From: Candidatus Pullilachnospira intestinigallinarum
GTDB lineage: Bacteria; Bacillota; Clostridia; Lachnospirales; Lachnospiraceae
Reading direction: 5' to 3'
NCBI GenBank assembly: GCA_018711275.1
Contig: DVIN01000008.1
Span: 1-47,924 of the forward strand
DNA: 47,924 nt
How positions within the stretch are numbered: the stretch's first letter is position 1; every line of letters starts with the position of its first letter. Under the pieces are notes generated by a model that saw only the letters and a list, made by a program, of their open reading frames with translations, was not told the origin of the DNA and did no database searches. The translations under genes and the position numbers were made by a program. Shown here in pieces: positions 29,815 to 37,916 of this stretch.

Positions 29815-30576
29815 ATGATGCTATATACGGAGCGTGTGGAACGAATAATGCAGCAGCTTCAGCTGCAGTCGACGGTGAAGGTAGGGGAACTGAGCCGTAT
29901 CCTGGGTGTGTCGGTGGACACCATACGCAGGGATCTGAAAACCATGGAGCAGAACGGCCTGATACGGTATGTCAGGGGCGGAGCCTGCCTGCCGGATTCC
30001 ATGGCCTCCTTTCTGAATTTCACGGGAAGAGAGATTGTGAACAGCGATCTGAAACGGGAAGCCTGCCGGAAGGCGCTTTCCTTTGTGAAGGATGGCGATG
30101 TGATCGCCCTGAATTCCGGCACCACAAACACGATCCTCTCCCAGGAACTGGCGACGCTGGACAAAAAGGTGACGGTGGTCACCAACAATTACGCGGCGGT
30201 CAGCGCTCTGATGCAGAATTCACAGATCCATCTGATTGCCATTGGAGGCGATGTGGATCCGCTGGAGCGCTCCACTTATGGAAGCGTCTGCGAGCAGGAA
30301 TTTGGTCAGTACTACCCGGATCTGGCGTTTCTGTCCATCAATGCGGTCAGTTACAGCGACGGATTCACGGATTTTCGCTTCCATGAAATCGGAGTGATCC
30401 AGCTGCTGGCAAAAACTGCCAGAAAGGTGATCGCGGTGATGGATTCCAGCAAACTGGGGAAATGCTCCAAAAAGAAAGTGCTTTCCAGAACCCAGGTGGA
30501 CTCCGTGGTGATGGACGATCATGTTTCGGAGGAAATCCGGGAGAAATACAGGAAAAAAGGGATTGTAATCATCTGA
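29815..30576 (+). CDS. DeoR-family transcriptional regulator, probable controller of the phosphonate operon
   Basis: A 253-residue regulator. The N-terminal winged helix reads VKVGELSRILGVSVDTIRRD then LIRYVRGGA, the DeoR signature. The C-terminal sugar-phosphate-isomerase-like sensor domain has the ligand-site segments ALNSGTTNTILSQEL and VTNNYAAVSAL, IAIGGDVDP, and MDSSKLGK. Such regulators usually respond to a phosphorylated metabolite; a phosphonate or phosphonoacetaldehyde is a reasonable guess given the next genes. Two ATG codons (29815, 29818) are possible; the SD is weak (GGGAAAG). A terminator separates it from the operon, which has its own promoter. Confidence 0.9.
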   Translation: MMLYTERVERIMQQLQLQSTVKVGELSRILGVSVDTIRRDLKTMEQNGLIRYVRGGACLPDSMASFLNFTGREIVNSDLKREACRKALSFVKDGDVIALNSGTTNTILSQELATLDKKVTVVTNNYAAVSALMQNSQIHLIAIGGDVDPLERSTYGSVCEQEFGQYYPDLAFLSINAVSYSDGFTDFRFHEIGVIQLLAKTARKVIAVMDSSKLGKCSKKKVLSRTQVDSVVMDDHVSEEIREKYRKKGIVII

Positions 30577-30602
30577 CGCCTCTCATGGCGCCGGATACGG
30601 GA

Positions 30603-30639
30603 AGAGATTCGCTTTGTCAGAGAAGCGGTCTCTTTTTTT
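30603..30639 (+). terminator. Intrinsic terminator after the DeoR regulator
   Basis: Stem GAGA-TTCGCTT / AAGCGG-TCTC with a small internal loop, followed by seven T. Confidence 0.85.
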
Positions 30640-30704
30640 AGCCCGTAGGACGGAATCACGGCGATACATTACCTAAATTTTACAGACAGTTCACGGAAGC
30701 TTGC

Positions 30705-30734
30705 TTGTTTATGCTGTTGATTGCGGTATATAAT
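30705..30734 (+). promoter_or_regulatory. Promoter of the phosphonate operon
   Basis: TTGTTT, an 18-base spacer and TATAAT. The leader that follows (30735-30785) is A-rich with repeated AGCAAAA/ACAAGCAA units (AGCAAAACAAAGCAAAAACA), the kind of direct repeat DeoR-family proteins often bind. Confidence 0.65.
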
Positions 30735-30794
30735 GCAGAAAAGAAAGCAAAAAACAGCAAAACAAAGCAAAAACAAGCAAGAGGTAGGAATGAA

Positions 30795-31622
30795 ATGAAC
30801 AAGACAGATACAGGAAAAATTCAGATGGTAGTCTTTGACTGGGCAGGTACTACCGTGGATTATGCTTCCAGCGCCCCCAGCGTGGTGTTTGACCGTGTGT
30901 TTTCCGAGGCGGGGATTCATCTCACAAAGGAAGAGATCAACCGGCCCATGGGTATGGAAAAAAGAGCGCATATCCGCCAGCTGCTTTCCTGCGAATCCGG
31001 GAGCAGTCAGTGGATGCAGGTATATGGCCGTCCCTGGAGTGAGGAGGATGTGGACCGGCTGTATGAGAAATTTGAGAAAACCCTGTACCGCGTGGTGGCG
31101 GATTACAGCGAGCCGATTCCGGGCGTGGTGGAGACGGTGGAAAAGCTGAGAGAGCAGGGACTGAAAATCGGGTCCACCACCGGCTATACGTCAAAAATGA
31201 TGGAGCAGGTGATTCCCCGGGCGGCGCAGCTGGGATATCAGGCGGACTGTGTGGTGACGCCCGATGTCACGGGAGCCGGACGGCCCACCCCCTTTATGCT
31301 GCTGGAATGTATGCGGCAGATGAACTGCTATCCGCCCCGCACCGTGGTTAAGGTGGGAGATACCGTGGTTGATATCGCGGAGGGAAAAAACGCCGGAGCC
31401 TGGAGCATCGGAATCCTGGCGGGCTCCAATCTTCTGGGACTGTCCAGAGAAGAGTATGAAAAGATGGGATCCGAAGAGCTGGAAAAACGGAAAAGCGAGA
31501 CGGCGGAAATTTACCGCCAGGCAGGCGCGGACATTGTGATCGAGTCCATCTATGACCTGCCGGCAGCCGTCAGAGAGCTGAATCACCGGCTGGAGATGCT
31601 CGAGAAGGAGGAGATCGCATGA
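30795..31622 (+). CDS. phnX: Phosphonoacetaldehyde hydrolase (phosphonatase)
   Basis: A 275-residue HAD-superfamily enzyme that splits phosphonoacetaldehyde into acetaldehyde and phosphate. The nucleophile is D15 in MVVFDWAGTTVDYAS, and the AGTT sequence that distinguishes PhnX from other HAD enzymes is present. The Schiff-base Lys is probably K56 in RPMGMEKRAHI. Later motifs are KIGSTTGYTSKMM and VVKVGDTVVDIAEG. The ATG follows GAGGTAGGAATGAA. It is first in the operon and overlaps the dehydrogenase by four bases. The usual source of its substrate, PhnW transaminase, is not encoded anywhere in the window. Confidence 0.95.
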   Translation: MNKTDTGKIQMVVFDWAGTTVDYASSAPSVVFDRVFSEAGIHLTKEEINRPMGMEKRAHIRQLLSCESGSSQWMQVYGRPWSEEDVDRLYEKFEKTLYRVVADYSEPIPGVVETVEKLREQGLKIGSTTGYTSKMMEQVIPRAAQLGYQADCVVTPDVTGAGRPTPFMLLECMRQMNCYPPRTVVKVGDTVVDIAEGKNAGAWSIGILAGSNLLGLSREEYEKMGSEELEKRKSETAEIYRQAGADIVIESIYDLPAAVRELNHRLEMLEKEEIA

Positions 31623-32737
31623 ATCGGTATTACAATCCTGTCAGAACGGTACTGGGAAGAGGCTGTGTAAGCCGCCTGCCGGAGATTCTGGAAGAGATGG
31701 AACCGGAAAAGGGAAGAATCCTGTTTCTGATGTGGAATGAAAAGGCGCTGCCTGAGGAAATCTTCTTCCGGCTGAAGGATTTTCAGGTAAAAACCATGAC
31801 CTTTGAGGTCTCCAATCCCACGGTGGAGCAGCTGTATCAAACGTATGAGCAGACTCGCGGCTTTTCCCCGGATGTGGTGGTGGCTGTGGGAGGAGGAAGC
31901 ATCATGGATGTGGGAAAATCTCTGTGCTGCCTGTACGGAAAGGAAATCCCGGACGCGGATGCTCTCCGGGCGCTGATTCAAAGTGGCAGCTACGGCACGC
32001 CCCATACGCGCTGGATCGGAATTCCCACCACGGCGGGAACCGGCAGCGAGGTGACCTGCTGGGCCACCATCTGGGATCCGGAAAAGGACGCCAAACGTTC
32101 AGTGGAAAACCATGAAAATTACGCCTGCGCGGCGCTGGTGGATCCCCAGCTGGCCGCGGGGATGCCTCTCAGGCTGGCCGTGTCATCGGCGCTGGACGCG
32201 GCGGCTCACGCGGTGGAGAGCTACTGGGCCAGAGGAAGCAATGCCGTGTCCAGAGCGCTGGCGCTGCAGGCGGTCCGGGTGATCATGGATCATATGGAGG
32301 ATCTGCTGCAGGGAAAACAGGAGGCCCATGACGCCATGGCTCAGGGAAGTATGCTGGCTGGTATGGCTTTCAGCAACACAAAGACCACGGCCTGCCACTC
32401 TATCTCCTATCCCCTGACCATGCATTACGGGATTCCCCACGGGGCGGCCGTCAGCATGCTTCTGGCACCGGTACTGCAGATGAATACCCCCGGCACAAAG
32501 AATATGGACCGGATGCTGGATGCCCTGCAGGTGCGGAACGCGCAGGAACTGAAAAGCCGCATCGGCAGCTTCCTGAGACGTTCGGGACAGCCGGACACCC
32601 TTGTGGGCTGGGGCGCGAAGAAGGAGGACCTGCCGCAGCTGGCCAGCCAGGGAATGACGAAGGGACGGGCGGACAATAACCCGGTGGAACTCACATCGGA
32701 TAAGATAGAGAACATTTTACAATCCATTTATGCTTAA
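31619..32737 (+). CDS. Phosphonate-associated iron-containing alcohol dehydrogenase (phosphonoacetaldehyde reductase-like)
   Basis: A 372-residue group III alcohol dehydrogenase. It has VAVGGGSIMDVGKSLC for cofactor binding, IPTTAGTGSEVTCWAT, and metal ligands within SALDAAAHAVESYWARGS, CHSISYPLTMHYGIPHGAAV. Sequence and context match the iron dehydrogenases that interconvert phosphonoacetaldehyde and 2-hydroxyethylphosphonate. Next to PhnX and an importer the likely direction is oxidation of 2-hydroxyethylphosphonate, feeding PhnX, but reduction cannot be excluded. Translationally coupled to phnX. It is clearly distinct from the other alcohol dehydrogenase in this window. Confidence 0.85.
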   Translation: MNRYYNPVRTVLGRGCVSRLPEILEEMEPEKGRILFLMWNEKALPEEIFFRLKDFQVKTMTFEVSNPTVEQLYQTYEQTRGFSPDVVVAVGGGSIMDVGKSLCCLYGKEIPDADALRALIQSGSYGTPHTRWIGIPTTAGTGSEVTCWATIWDPEKDAKRSVENHENYACAALVDPQLAAGMPLRLAVSSALDAAAHAVESYWARGSNAVSRALALQAVRVIMDHMEDLLQGKQEAHDAMAQGSMLAGMAFSNTKTTACHSISYPLTMHYGIPHGAAVSMLLAPVLQMNTPGTKNMDRMLDALQVRNAQELKSRIGSFLRRSGQPDTLVGWGAKKEDLPQLASQGMTKGRADNNPVELTSDKIENILQSIYA

Positions 32738-32755
32738 AAAGAAGAGGAGATTATT

Positions 32756-33691
32756 ATGAAAAACCGTAAAATCACAGGAATCGCTTTTACTGCATTGACA
32801 ATGGTATCCCTGGTAGTTTCCGGCTGCGGCGCCCAGAAGACCGCTGCCGCCGGCGGGCCGGGAGGAGAGGACGGCGTATTTACCATCGCCTATGCCCCCA
32901 ATGAGTCCACCACGGAGAGCGCGGACGCCCGCAACGGCCTGGCAGAGGATCTCTCAGAGGAGCTGGGCTGCCCGGTGGAGGAGATTCAGGCCAGCGATTA
33001 CAACGCCATCATCGAAGCGCTGCGTACCGGAAAAGCCGACATGGCCTACATGGGTTCCCAGGCGCTGGCGCTGGGTGTGGAGCGGACGGATCTGGAGCCC
33101 ATTGTGATGAAGGCGGAAGAGGGAGATCCCGAAAAGGCCATCTATCACTCCGTGCTGATCACCAGCAGCTCCAACGATGAGATCAACTCCATTGAGGATA
33201 TCAAGGGAAAGACCATGGCCTTTGTGGATCCCGATTCCACTTCCGGAAACCTGGTGCCCACCGCGGAGATCATCCAGGCATTTCCCGATGAGGAGCTGAA
33301 CTCCGACAACCTTCACACCAACGGAGACTTCTTTGAGGCAGTGAGCTTTTCCGGTTCCCATCAGGCGGGACTGCAGGCGGTGATCAAGGGAGACGTGGAT
33401 GTGGTTCCCATTTCCGACCAGATCCTGGAATCGGAGATTGCCCACGGAAATGCCGCTGAGGGAGACGTGAAGATCATCCATGAATCCGGCGCCATCCCGG
33501 CGGAAGCCATGGTGGTGGGCGAGCATGTGGATGACACCACCCGCGCCCAGCTGAAAGAGTTTCTGACTTCCTATGACAACGAGGATTACTTTACCGATGT
33601 GATCAAGGTGCCCGGCGCTCGGTTTGTGGAGTGCAGCATGAGCGACTACGAGGAGATCATCGAGCTGAACAAGATTATCAACGAATTCTGA
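32756..33691 (+). CDS. phnD: Phosphonate-binding lipoprotein of the PhnCDE importer
   Basis: A 311-residue periplasm-side (cell-surface) solute-binding protein. It begins with a lipoprotein signal ending in VVSGCG (lipobox, Cys about 24), then a Gly-rich linker. The two-lobe PhnD fold shows FTIAYAPNESTTE at the first strand, DYNAIIEALRTGKADMAYMG, and DPDSTSGNLVPTAEI, whose Ser/Thr residues bind phosphonate or phosphate oxygens. The gene follows the dehydrogenase by 18 bases with AAGAAGAGGAG as SD. The ligand could be 2-aminoethyl- or 2-hydroxyethylphosphonate; the sequence alone does not say. Confidence 0.93.
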   Translation: MKNRKITGIAFTALTMVSLVVSGCGAQKTAAAGGPGGEDGVFTIAYAPNESTTESADARNGLAEDLSEELGCPVEEIQASDYNAIIEALRTGKADMAYMGSQALALGVERTDLEPIVMKAEEGDPEKAIYHSVLITSSSNDEINSIEDIKGKTMAFVDPDSTSGNLVPTAEIIQAFPDEELNSDNLHTNGDFFEAVSFSGSHQAGLQAVIKGDVDVVPISDQILESEIAHGNAAEGDVKIIHESGAIPAEAMVVGEHVDDTTRAQLKEFLTSYDNEDYFTDVIKVPGARFVECSMSDYEEIIELNKIINEF

Positions 33692-33759
33692 TAAGGCAAG
33701 CCCTTTCGGAGAGCCCCGGCGGGATCGGACCGGAAAGGGTGGAATACAGGAGGAATATT

Positions 33760-34566
33760 ATGAAGCCTATTTTGAAATTTGATCATGTGTCCAAGGATTA
33801 TCCCAACGGAGTCCATGCGCTCCGGGATGTTTCCCTGGAAGTGGCGGAGGGGGAATTTGTGTCTGTGATCGGCCCCTCCGGTTCCGGAAAATCCACCCTT
33901 CTGCGGGCCGTCAATCAGCTGATCCCGGTCAGCGGGGGAACTGTGTGGCTGGATGGGGAGGCCGTCTCCGGCCAGCACGGAAAAGGTCTGCGCCGCCAGA
34001 GGAGGAAAGTGGGAATGATTTTCCAGAATTACAATCTGGTGTACAGTCTGTCGGTGCTGCAGAACGTGTTGCATGGACGGCTGGGGTACATGAGTGGCCT
34101 GAAGGGTGTGTTCGGCATGTACAGCCAGCAGGACAGGCAGGAGGCGCTGGATCTTCTGGGAGAGCTGGGGCTGAAAGCCTTTGCCTATAACCGGGCGTCG
34201 GACCTGTCCGGCGGACAGAAGCAGCGGGTGGGCATCGCCCGGGCCGTCATGCAGAATCCCCGGCTGCTGCTGTGCGACGAGCCCATCGCTTCGCTGGATC
34301 CCTCCAGCGCCAAGACGATTATAGAGCTGCTGCACGAGATGTCCCGGAAACGGAACATCGCCTGCATTGTCAACCTGCACCAGCTGGATGTGGCATTGAA
34401 ATACTCCACCCGGATTATCGGGCTGTCCAAAGGGGAGATCGTATTTGACGGAACACCGGAGGAACTGGATGACAGGATGATTGAGAGAATTTACGGAACT
34501 TCCCGGGAAAATCTGATGATTGGAGGAAATGGGGATGAAGAGAGGGATACCGCTGATTGCGCGTGA
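33760..34566 (+). CDS. phnC: Phosphonate ABC importer ATPase
   Basis: A 268-residue ABC ATPase. Walker A is GPSGSGKST (about 38-46), the Q-loop is MIFQNYNLV, the signature is DLSGGQKQRVGIARA, Walker B is LLLCDEPIASLDP, and the H-loop is NLHQLDVAL. PhnC-type features are the RQRRKVGMIFQNYNLVYSLS stretch and the insert HGRLGYMSGLKGVFG. The start at 33760 follows CAGGAGGAATATT; an upstream frame overlaps phnD and is rejected. Its 3' end overlaps the permease gene by 32 bases. Confidence 0.95.
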   Translation: MKPILKFDHVSKDYPNGVHALRDVSLEVAEGEFVSVIGPSGSGKSTLLRAVNQLIPVSGGTVWLDGEAVSGQHGKGLRRQRRKVGMIFQNYNLVYSLSVLQNVLHGRLGYMSGLKGVFGMYSQQDRQEALDLLGELGLKAFAYNRASDLSGGQKQRVGIARAVMQNPRLLLCDEPIASLDPSSAKTIIELLHEMSRKRNIACIVNLHQLDVALKYSTRIIGLSKGEIVFDGTPEELDDRMIERIYGTSRENLMIGGNGDEERDTADCA

Positions 34567-36082
34567 TTTCAAGCGGGTGTATACAGGATTTCTGGCGGCG
34601 GCGCTGATTCTGTTTGTTCTGTGCAGCTGGCTGACGAATTTTAATGTGATGACGCTGATTGCCAACGGGAACGCCTTCTGGGAATTTATCACCGAGGATT
34701 TTCTTCCCCCGGCACTTCCCAGGTCCAGCCGGATTCCGGGCGTGCTCTCCAGTGTGCTGGTGACATTGGCGCTGGCCATGTCCGCCACCACCATCGCGGC
34801 TATTCTGGCATTTTTCGTGTCCCTGTTCGGAAGTGAGAAAGTATCCCCCTTCCCCAGGGCGGCCAAATTTGTCAGAGGATTCGCCACTTTCCTGAGAAAT
34901 ATCCCGGCGTTGGTGTGGGCTTTTATTCTGTTTTCCTCCCTGGGAATCGGAACGGGCGTGGGATTCGTGGCGCTGTGCATCACCAGTTTCGCGTTCATGG
35001 TGAGGGCATTTGTGGAGACCATGGAGGACGTGTCCCAGGACTGCGTGGAAAGCCTTCAGGCGGTGGGAGCCACCTTCCCCCAGCGGGTTTCCCAGGCGAT
35101 TCTCCCCTCCTGCCTTTCCGGATTTCTCTCCTGGTTCCTCTACTGCGTGGAGGTGAATATCCGGGCGTCCACCATCGTGGGAATGGTGGGAGGCGGCGGC
35201 GTAGGACTGACGCTGTTTTCCTACATCAAAAGCTTCCAGTATGATATTGCTCTGAGTATTATTTTGTTGATAGCTGCCATGGTCATTGTGGTGGACCAGA
35301 TTACCGGCAGGCTCCGAAAGGAGATTCGGAGAAACAGTTTTATTCCGGGATTCCTGGCGGGTGTGGCGGTGCTGTCCGTGCTCAGCCTGCTTTATCTGAA
35401 TATCGACTGGTTGAAAATGGCTTCCCGTATCCCGGATGTGGGTATGGTGTTCTGGGAGTTGGGGCACCTGGATTTTACGGAGATGGGGCTGATTTTCTCC
35501 TCTCTGGTGGAGACCATTTCCATTGCCGTGCTGTCCCTGTTGTACAGTCTCATTCTGGGAATTGTGTTCGGAATGCTGGCGGCCCGGAACGTATTCCGTA
35601 TACCGGTGCTCTCGGTGGTCACCCAGTCCTTCTTCACCTTTCTGCGGGCGGTTCCCACTCCCGTATGGGTGCTGCTGATGCTGGTGTGTCTGGGCATGGG
35701 GCCGGAAGCCGGCGTGGCGGGCCTCTGTGTCCACACCACCGCCTTCTTTACCAAATCCTTTGCCCAGAGCTTTGAGAGTATTCCGGATGAAACCATAGAG
35801 GCTCTGGAGGCCACGGGAACCGGAAAATTGTCCATCTTCACCAACGCCATTCTTCCGGCGGCCCTGTCCCAGATCGTGGCATGGGCGGGCATGCGGCTGG
35901 AGACCAATTTCTCCGAATGTGCCATTCTGGGAATGGTGGGCGCCGGAGGAATCGGCTATGTGATTTCCAACAGCCTTCAGGGGTACGATTACGGCACCGC
36001 AGGCGTGGCGATCCTGCTGGTTTTCCTGGTGGCTTACTGTATTGAACGTGTATTTGTCCGGATCAAAAGAAAATTTGCCTGA
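34535..36082 (+). CDS. phnE: Double-domain phosphonate ABC permease (PhnE-PhnE fusion)
   Basis: A 515-residue permease with about twelve membrane helices in two tandem PhnE units. Each carries its own coupling (EAA-type) segment: DCVESLQAVGATFPQRVSQA in the first half and ETIEALEATGTGKLSIFTNA in the second, each followed by a GMVGGGGVG or GMVGAGGIG motif. A single chain can therefore make the whole channel, where most systems use two separate PhnE copies. The ATG at 34535 is preferred, with GGAGG eight bases upstream; earlier in-frame starts lie on top of that SD. It is the last gene of the operon, followed by a strong terminator. Confidence 0.93.
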   Translation: MKRGIPLIARDFKRVYTGFLAAALILFVLCSWLTNFNVMTLIANGNAFWEFITEDFLPPALPRSSRIPGVLSSVLVTLALAMSATTIAAILAFFVSLFGSEKVSPFPRAAKFVRGFATFLRNIPALVWAFILFSSLGIGTGVGFVALCITSFAFMVRAFVETMEDVSQDCVESLQAVGATFPQRVSQAILPSCLSGFLSWFLYCVEVNIRASTIVGMVGGGGVGLTLFSYIKSFQYDIALSIILLIAAMVIVVDQITGRLRKEIRRNSFIPGFLAGVAVLSVLSLLYLNIDWLKMASRIPDVGMVFWELGHLDFTEMGLIFSSLVETISIAVLSLLYSLILGIVFGMLAARNVFRIPVLSVVTQSFFTFLRAVPTPVWVLLMLVCLGMGPEAGVAGLCVHTTAFFTKSFAQSFESIPDETIEALEATGTGKLSIFTNAILPAALSQIVAWAGMRLETNFSECAILGMVGAGGIGYVISNSLQGYDYGTAGVAILLVFLVAYCIERVFVRIKRKFA

Positions 36083-36095
36083 GAAATGAATCTGA

Positions 36096-36146
36096 GGGCG
36101 GCAAAAACCTCCCGGGCCTTTTGGGGCAGGGAGGTTTTTGCCGCCC
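36096..36146 (+). terminator. Strong hairpin ending the phosphonate operon
   Basis: Perfect 18-bp arms GGGCGGCAAAAACCTCCC and GGGAGGTTTTTGCCGCCC. The T-run is inside the stem rather than after it, as in some bidirectional terminators. Confidence 0.8.
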
Positions 36147-36229
36147 TTGGATTCTTCAGGGAAAAGGGGCTTTTTTATAGAAACTTTAGAATTGTCCCGC
36201 TTTGTTTAGGTGAAAATATGGAAAATCTA

Positions 36230-36238
36230 TGTTATACT
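36230..36238 (+). promoter_or_regulatory. Extended -10 promoter of the kinase-regulator transcript
   Basis: TGTTATACT, an extended -10 box, with GTGAAA at 17 bases upstream as a poor -35. The transcript would start about 180 bases before the kinase ATG. Confidence 0.5.
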
Positions 36239-36289
36239 TTTAAAAAGAAGATATATGCGGCGAAACGTGCTTTCCACGTATTGTCTGTA

Positions 36290-36327
36290 ACAGGAGAAGA
36301 CCCCGAAAAGAGCGTCTTCTCCTGTTT
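36290..36327 (+). terminator. Terminator-like hairpin in the leader of the kinase-regulator operon
   Basis: Perfect arms ACAGGAGAAGAC / GTCTTCTCCTGT with a 12-base loop, followed by TTTA. It sits between the promoter and the kinase gene, so it is either an attenuator or the end of a short RNA of about 80 bases. Nothing else is seen in 36147-36422. Confidence 0.65.
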
Positions 36328-36422
36328 ACGGAAACAGGCAGCCTGCAGAGAAGGTGTGCTGTGAGAGATGATGATCTGTGGAGCATGATTTCCGGCCGGT
36401 TATACAGACAAAGGGTGAGAAT

Positions 36423-37916
36423 ATGAAATTAAAAACACGGATTATTATTTCTTTCTTTGTGATCATCCTTTTTCCTCTGGCGTTGACGGGGATTGCGCTG
36501 ATGGGATTTACATCTTATCAGATGCGGGCCATCGAGGATCAGTATGGGATTGACGGCGTGACGTATCAGAGTCTTTCCAATAACACGTTGATTCTGGATA
36601 AAATAACCCACAAGGCCTTTTCCAGTCTGGAGGAGACTGCCAGAGTTTCACCGGGGCAATTTGAAGATTCCGCCTACCTGGATTCCATCAACAGCGAGTT
36701 GACCGGGAAGAATGCGTTTCTTCTGGTGAGAAAGGATAGGAGTCTGGTCTATAACGGATCCGGCGATGATGTGGATCTGCTGTTTGAGGAGCTTCCCGAG
36801 TATGGAGAGGCTATGGAAGAATCGGATCGGGGAGTTTATATCGCGGCAGATGTACAGGCACTGGTGAAACAGGTGGATTTTCAGTTTCCTGACAGTGGAA
36901 ACGGAAGCGCCTTTATCATTATCCGGGCAGATGCGGTGATCCCTCAGATGAAACAGCTGATGACGGATATGGTGCTGGTGATTGTGCTGATTTTGATTGT
37001 AACCAGCGCCGGCCTGTGTATGTGGACCTACAGAGGCGTGATTACTCCGCTGAACCAGCTGAAGGATGCCACCAGAAAAATCAAGGAGGGTGATCTGGAT
37101 TTTTCCATTGAGAGAAGCGGAGTGGATGAAATCGGGGATCTCTGTGAGGATTTTGAGGATATGCGTCAGAGGCTGAAGGCTTCCGCGGAGGAGAAAGTGG
37201 CTTTTGACAAGGAGAACAAGGAGCTGATCAGCAATATTTCCCATGACCTGAAGACGCCCATCACGGCGGTGAAAGGGTATGTGGAAGGTATCATGGACGG
37301 GGTGGCGGATACGCCGGAGAAGATGGACAAGTATATCCGTACCATCTATAACAAAGCCAATGAGATGGACCGGCTGATCAATGAGCTGACATTCTACTCC
37401 AAGATCGATACCAACCGGATTCCCTATACCTTCAACAAGATTCACATCAGCGACTATTTTGAGGACTGTGTGGATGAACTGAGTATGGAGCTGGAGTCCA
37501 GCGGCGTGTCGCTGACTTATTTTAATTATCTGGAGGATGATCCGGTGGTGATCGCCGACGCGGAGCAGATCAAACGGGTGATCAACAACATTATCAGCAA
37601 TTCCATGAAGTATATGGATAAGCCCAAGAAAGCCATCAATATCCGGCTGCGGGATGTGGGTGATTTTATCCAGATTGAGATTGAGGACAACGGGAAGGGA
37701 ATCGCGCAGAAAGATCTGGCCAATATTTTTGACCGTTTTTACCGGACGGACGCGTCCCGTAATTCCTCCAAGGGGGGCAGCGGCATCGGCCTGTCCATTG
37801 TGAAAAAGATTATGGAAGATCACGGAGGCCAGGTGTGGGCCACCAGTAAAGAAGGCACCGGCACCATCATGTACCTGGCTCTGAGAAAATATCAGGAGGT
37901 ACCCATTCATGAGTAA
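36423..37916 (+). CDS. Sensor histidine kinase
   Basis: A 497-residue kinase. A first membrane helix (7-29) and a second (183-203) flank an outer sensor domain of about 150 residues. HAMP follows (about 204-256), then HisKA with H274 in NISHDLKTPITAVKGYVEGI and the ATPase domain with NNIISNSMKYM, EDNGKGIAQ and GGSGIGLSIVKKI, all intact. The start has AAGGGTGAGAAT upstream. The gene order is unusual, kinase before regulator, with an 8-base overlap. The signal is unknown; the long outer domain without recognisable motifs suggests a secreted or envelope cue. Confidence 0.92.
   Translation: MKLKTRIIISFFVIILFPLALTGIALMGFTSYQMRAIEDQYGIDGVTYQSLSNNTLILDKITHKAFSSLEETARVSPGQFEDSAYLDSINSELTGKNAFLLVRKDRSLVYNGSGDDVDLLFEELPEYGEAMEESDRGVYIAADVQALVKQVDFQFPDSGNGSAFIIIRADAVIPQMKQLMTDMVLVIVLILIVTSAGLCMWTYRGVITPLNQLKDATRKIKEGDLDFSIERSGVDEIGDLCEDFEDMRQRLKASAEEKVAFDKENKELISNISHDLKTPITAVKGYVEGIMDGVADTPEKMDKYIRTIYNKANEMDRLINELTFYSKIDTNRIPYTFNKIHISDYFEDCVDELSMELESSGVSLTYFNYLEDDPVVIADAEQIKRVINNIISNSMKYMDKPKKAINIRLRDVGDFIQIEIEDNGKGIAQKDLANIFDRFYRTDASRNSSKGGSGIGLSIVKKIMEDHGGQVWATSKEGTGTIMYLALRKYQEVPIHE

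Noticed and set aside
31619-32737. Phosphonate biosynthesis gene (reductive direction)
   Set aside because: There is no pepM or ppd in the window, and the neighbours are an importer and a hydrolase; kept only as an alternative.
36086-36364. 92-codon frame over the phn terminator and the next leader
   Set aside because: It crosses an 18-bp terminator stem and a second terminator-like hairpin and has no SD; the region is better explained as regulatory.
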